Source of the DNA: Craspedostauros australis
Taxonomy: Eukaryota; Bacillariophyta; Bacillariophyceae; Mastogloiales; Achnanthaceae
Reading direction: 5' to 3'
Length of the DNA: 64,000 bases
Assembly (NCBI GenBank): GCA_026770025.1
Contig: JAMXDE010000034.1
Span: 558,001 to 622,000, forward strand
A program made the position numbers and the translations under genes. Shown here piece after piece: positions 62,001 to 64,000 of the stretch (its first letter is position 1; every line of letters begins with the position of its first letter). Below the pieces are notes generated by a model, which saw nothing but the letters and a program-made list of their open reading frames with translations, ran no database searches and had not been told where the DNA came from.

Positions 62001-63782
62001 CGGTTGGATTCCACTGCGGCGCCTGTACAAGACCTGGCCCATAGCTGCAACCTTGCGACCGCCATCACAGCCCAAACGGATGGAGCTGCTTCCATGATCA
62101 AACGTGGCGGCGATGACGATGGTGATGATGAAAGAGTAGGGACGAGAGTGGTGTTGCAAAAATCCCCAACCGGCAGTGCGGCGAATTCGTATCCAACTCG
62201 AGCAGATGATGATGGGACGGAAGAAATCACGAACCAGATGACAGTGGCCAGCCTGCAGGATGGCACGTATCCGAACATGACAGTTATTGGCAACTTTTCG
62301 GGTGCCATCTCCGATTCCATGAAGCAGAAGTTCATGAACCAGAACGGCAAGTCGGCTGTGCCGCCGTTGGTGTTCCTGCGTCCAACTTGCGTATCCGATT
62401 CCTGGTTCATCCTGAACCTCCTGTCGGCGGTGCCATTCTTCTCAACACTATCGTATGCTCACACTATGGAGATCTTGGAAATTGCGCAGATCGAGATGTA
62501 TGCCGCCGGTGAGACCGTCGTCGAGGGATATCGCCGACCTGACAAGCTGTGCGTGTTTTGGGAAGGAACGTGCGTTGAGCGCGATTCTCGCAGTATGGAT
62601 GATTTGAGCGAATCGTACCACACACGGCAGGAACCGACCATTTGGCATGCGGGAGACTGGACAGGCCCGATTTCGCTGCAACCGGATGCGAATCTGGCAG
62701 CGGCAACCACGGATCGGCTATCGCAGGACGACATTATCGCAGTCTCGTCGGAGGGTATCAAGGTCATCGTCCTCATGATGAACGATCTGCACAAGATCCT
62801 CAAAACTGGATCAGCCCTCTATCGCAAATTCCTGGAAGAGCAGGAGAAGGAAATACGAAAGAGTACGCAGCAGGAAACCTACAGCGCCGTCGTCAAGCGG
62901 AGCTTCCTGAGGACGACCATCTTCGATGGCGTTATCGACGTTGTTCGCTGCAATTCAGTCCTTGGGAGATTGCCGGCCGTTCAAAAGCGACACCTCGAGT
63001 CGCTGGCGGAAGGTCCGAACTACTTCGAGCCATTTTGCAGCATGTGGATGGTCGGACAGCCCGTGGAGCATGCCTACCTCATCGTTAAAGGCACTGCCAC
63101 GTTTGGGATGCCTCGAATGCCGCAGCAAAAAACGCGTCGCAAGACGAATCGACGCGGCAGCACAGGCGCAATCGGTGGCGGCGCCAGCATGGCCATGCTA
63201 CAATTGCAGTCCAGCGGCAGCACGCGCAGCCTCGTTCCGTCCGACCAGGCTCACGCCGACAAGGTGCTCCAGAACGTCCATCCGGACAGCGAGTATTCCA
63301 AACTGGCGGTCTCGCTGCAGCTGCGCCGGCAGGAGGTGGAGGACGAGCTCAACATGATGGAGGACTCCGTTGCAGTCAGCGGTAATTCCAGCATGTACTT
63401 TGGCAAGACGGATTCCACCGACACGGGTCGCACCAACCAGGACAGGCATGCCAACAAGGTGCTCGCGAGGTTGTATTCGAGACGCGCGCTTGCGGATGGC
63501 CTGGTGTTCAGCCGCGGCATGTTCCTTTCCGATTCTTCCCGCATGATCAGCGACGATTTGGCGCGCATTCACCATCCATCACACCAGAGCAGCGTCTTCG
63601 CGGAGCATCGAGACAGTGTGAAGACTTCATCTGCGTTTGATCAGCACTGTCACACATCCAATCTCATTGCCGGTGCCAGTGGTTGCATCGTGTTCACCTT
63701 TCCAAGGGGCAGCCTGCTTCCCTTCCTCGATGGCAATCCCGGTGTCCTCCTGGCGTTGCTGGGCACACAGGTGGTGGTCTAG
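59076..63782 (+). CDS. metallo-beta-lactamase / tandem cyclic-nucleotide-binding protein, GbpA/GbpB-like phosphodiesterase candidate (2 exons)
   Basis: Exons 59076-59360 and 59643-63782 (CAG|GTGCGT donor, AATCAG acceptor, phase 0) give 1474 residues. The N terminus is Ser/Arg-rich, then a conserved-looking domain (FGIPPETIKDSM, EFPAYFNYFVKNKKCT), then a disordered Ser/Arg/Pro region (about residues 240-500). The metallo-beta-lactamase core has the THCHADHDAG metal motif (about residues 695-704) and FTGDHLN. Two cNMP-binding-type regions follow (about 1020-1150 and 1200-1474), the second carrying a long Ser-rich insert. This order matches Dictyostelium GbpA/GbpB, class II cyclic-nucleotide phosphodiesterases stimulated through such domains. 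The canonical Arg-containing phosphate cassette is not clear in either domain, so ligand binding is uncertain. The protein ends at TAG 63780-63782. Confidence 0.78.
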
Positions 63783-64000
63783 TCGATGGTGCAGAAGAAG
63801 GTGGCATCCGTGCCTTGATGGAGCGCTTCGAGCACCGCCTGGCAGCAATGGCAGCAGCAGAAGAAGAAGAAGCAATCGCGCGAGCATGTCGCAGACTCAG
63901 GGAACCACCGAATCACGTCGGAAAACCTTCGTCCATAGACACGTATTAGATCCCAGGAATGTCAAATGGTGGTGCTGTCAATCAATTGCATTCGCAACAT
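63783..64000 (+). other. 3' flank, possibly an extra coding end
   Basis: Another frame (LVDGAEEGGIRALMERFEHR to 63949) looks helical and protein-like directly after the stop of the preceding gene. It could be an alternative C terminus reached by splicing or a frameshift, but no clean intron borders were found. Confidence 0.25.

Overview
This is nuclear DNA from a eukaryotic alga with a secondary plastid, most likely an ochrophyte (diatom-like). Three proteins carry an N-terminal hydrophobic signal followed by an Ala-Phe cleavage context (TMAFVAP, SHAFST, ADAFAL) like the ASAFAP-type bipartite plastid leaders of that group. Introns are few and short with GTRNGT donors, genes are compact, and the standard genetic code is used. 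The genus cannot be named from the sequence alone.

1-19 kb is an ordinary gene-dense block. In order: a plastid (probably thylakoid-lumen) coiled-coil protein, a plastid-type PlsC acyltransferase, mitochondrial Hsp90 (TRAP1), a COPI-associated-type membrane protein with an EF hand, a Golgi-type carbohydrate sulfotransferase, an acid-sphingomyelinase/endopolyphosphatase-like phosphodiesterase, a mitochondrial thioredoxin with a WCPPC site, and a plastid-targeted calcineurin-like phosphoesterase.

19.6-53.2 kb is an accessory block of decayed genes and mobile DNA. A coiled-coil pseudogene on the minus strand is split by an intact 7.9-kb Ty1/copia retrotransposon (22516-30376, minus). Then come decayed Ser-rich genes, and an ankyrin / coiled-coil / BTB gene with 13 nearly identical 34-residue repeats. 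A second, very young copia element (42424-49872, plus) has 272-bp LTRs that I read as identical and a single in-frame TGA between integrase and reverse transcriptase. Next is a foldback element built from 16-bp palindromes, and a second ankyrin/BTB paralogue with only four repeats.

53.9-64 kb returns to unique genes: an acidic nuclear-type protein of unknown role, the 40S biogenesis factor LTV1, and a 1474-residue protein joining a metallo-beta-lactamase domain to two cyclic-nucleotide-binding domains. That layout matches the Dictyostelium GbpA/GbpB class of cyclic-nucleotide phosphodiesterases.

The most unusual items are the TGA-split pol of the young copia element, the palindrome-built foldback element, the repeat-number difference between the two ankyrin/BTB paralogues, the paired TGACGTCA sites in the LTRs of the first element, and the shared GTTTAT start of both elements' internal regions in place of a normal TGG primer-binding site.
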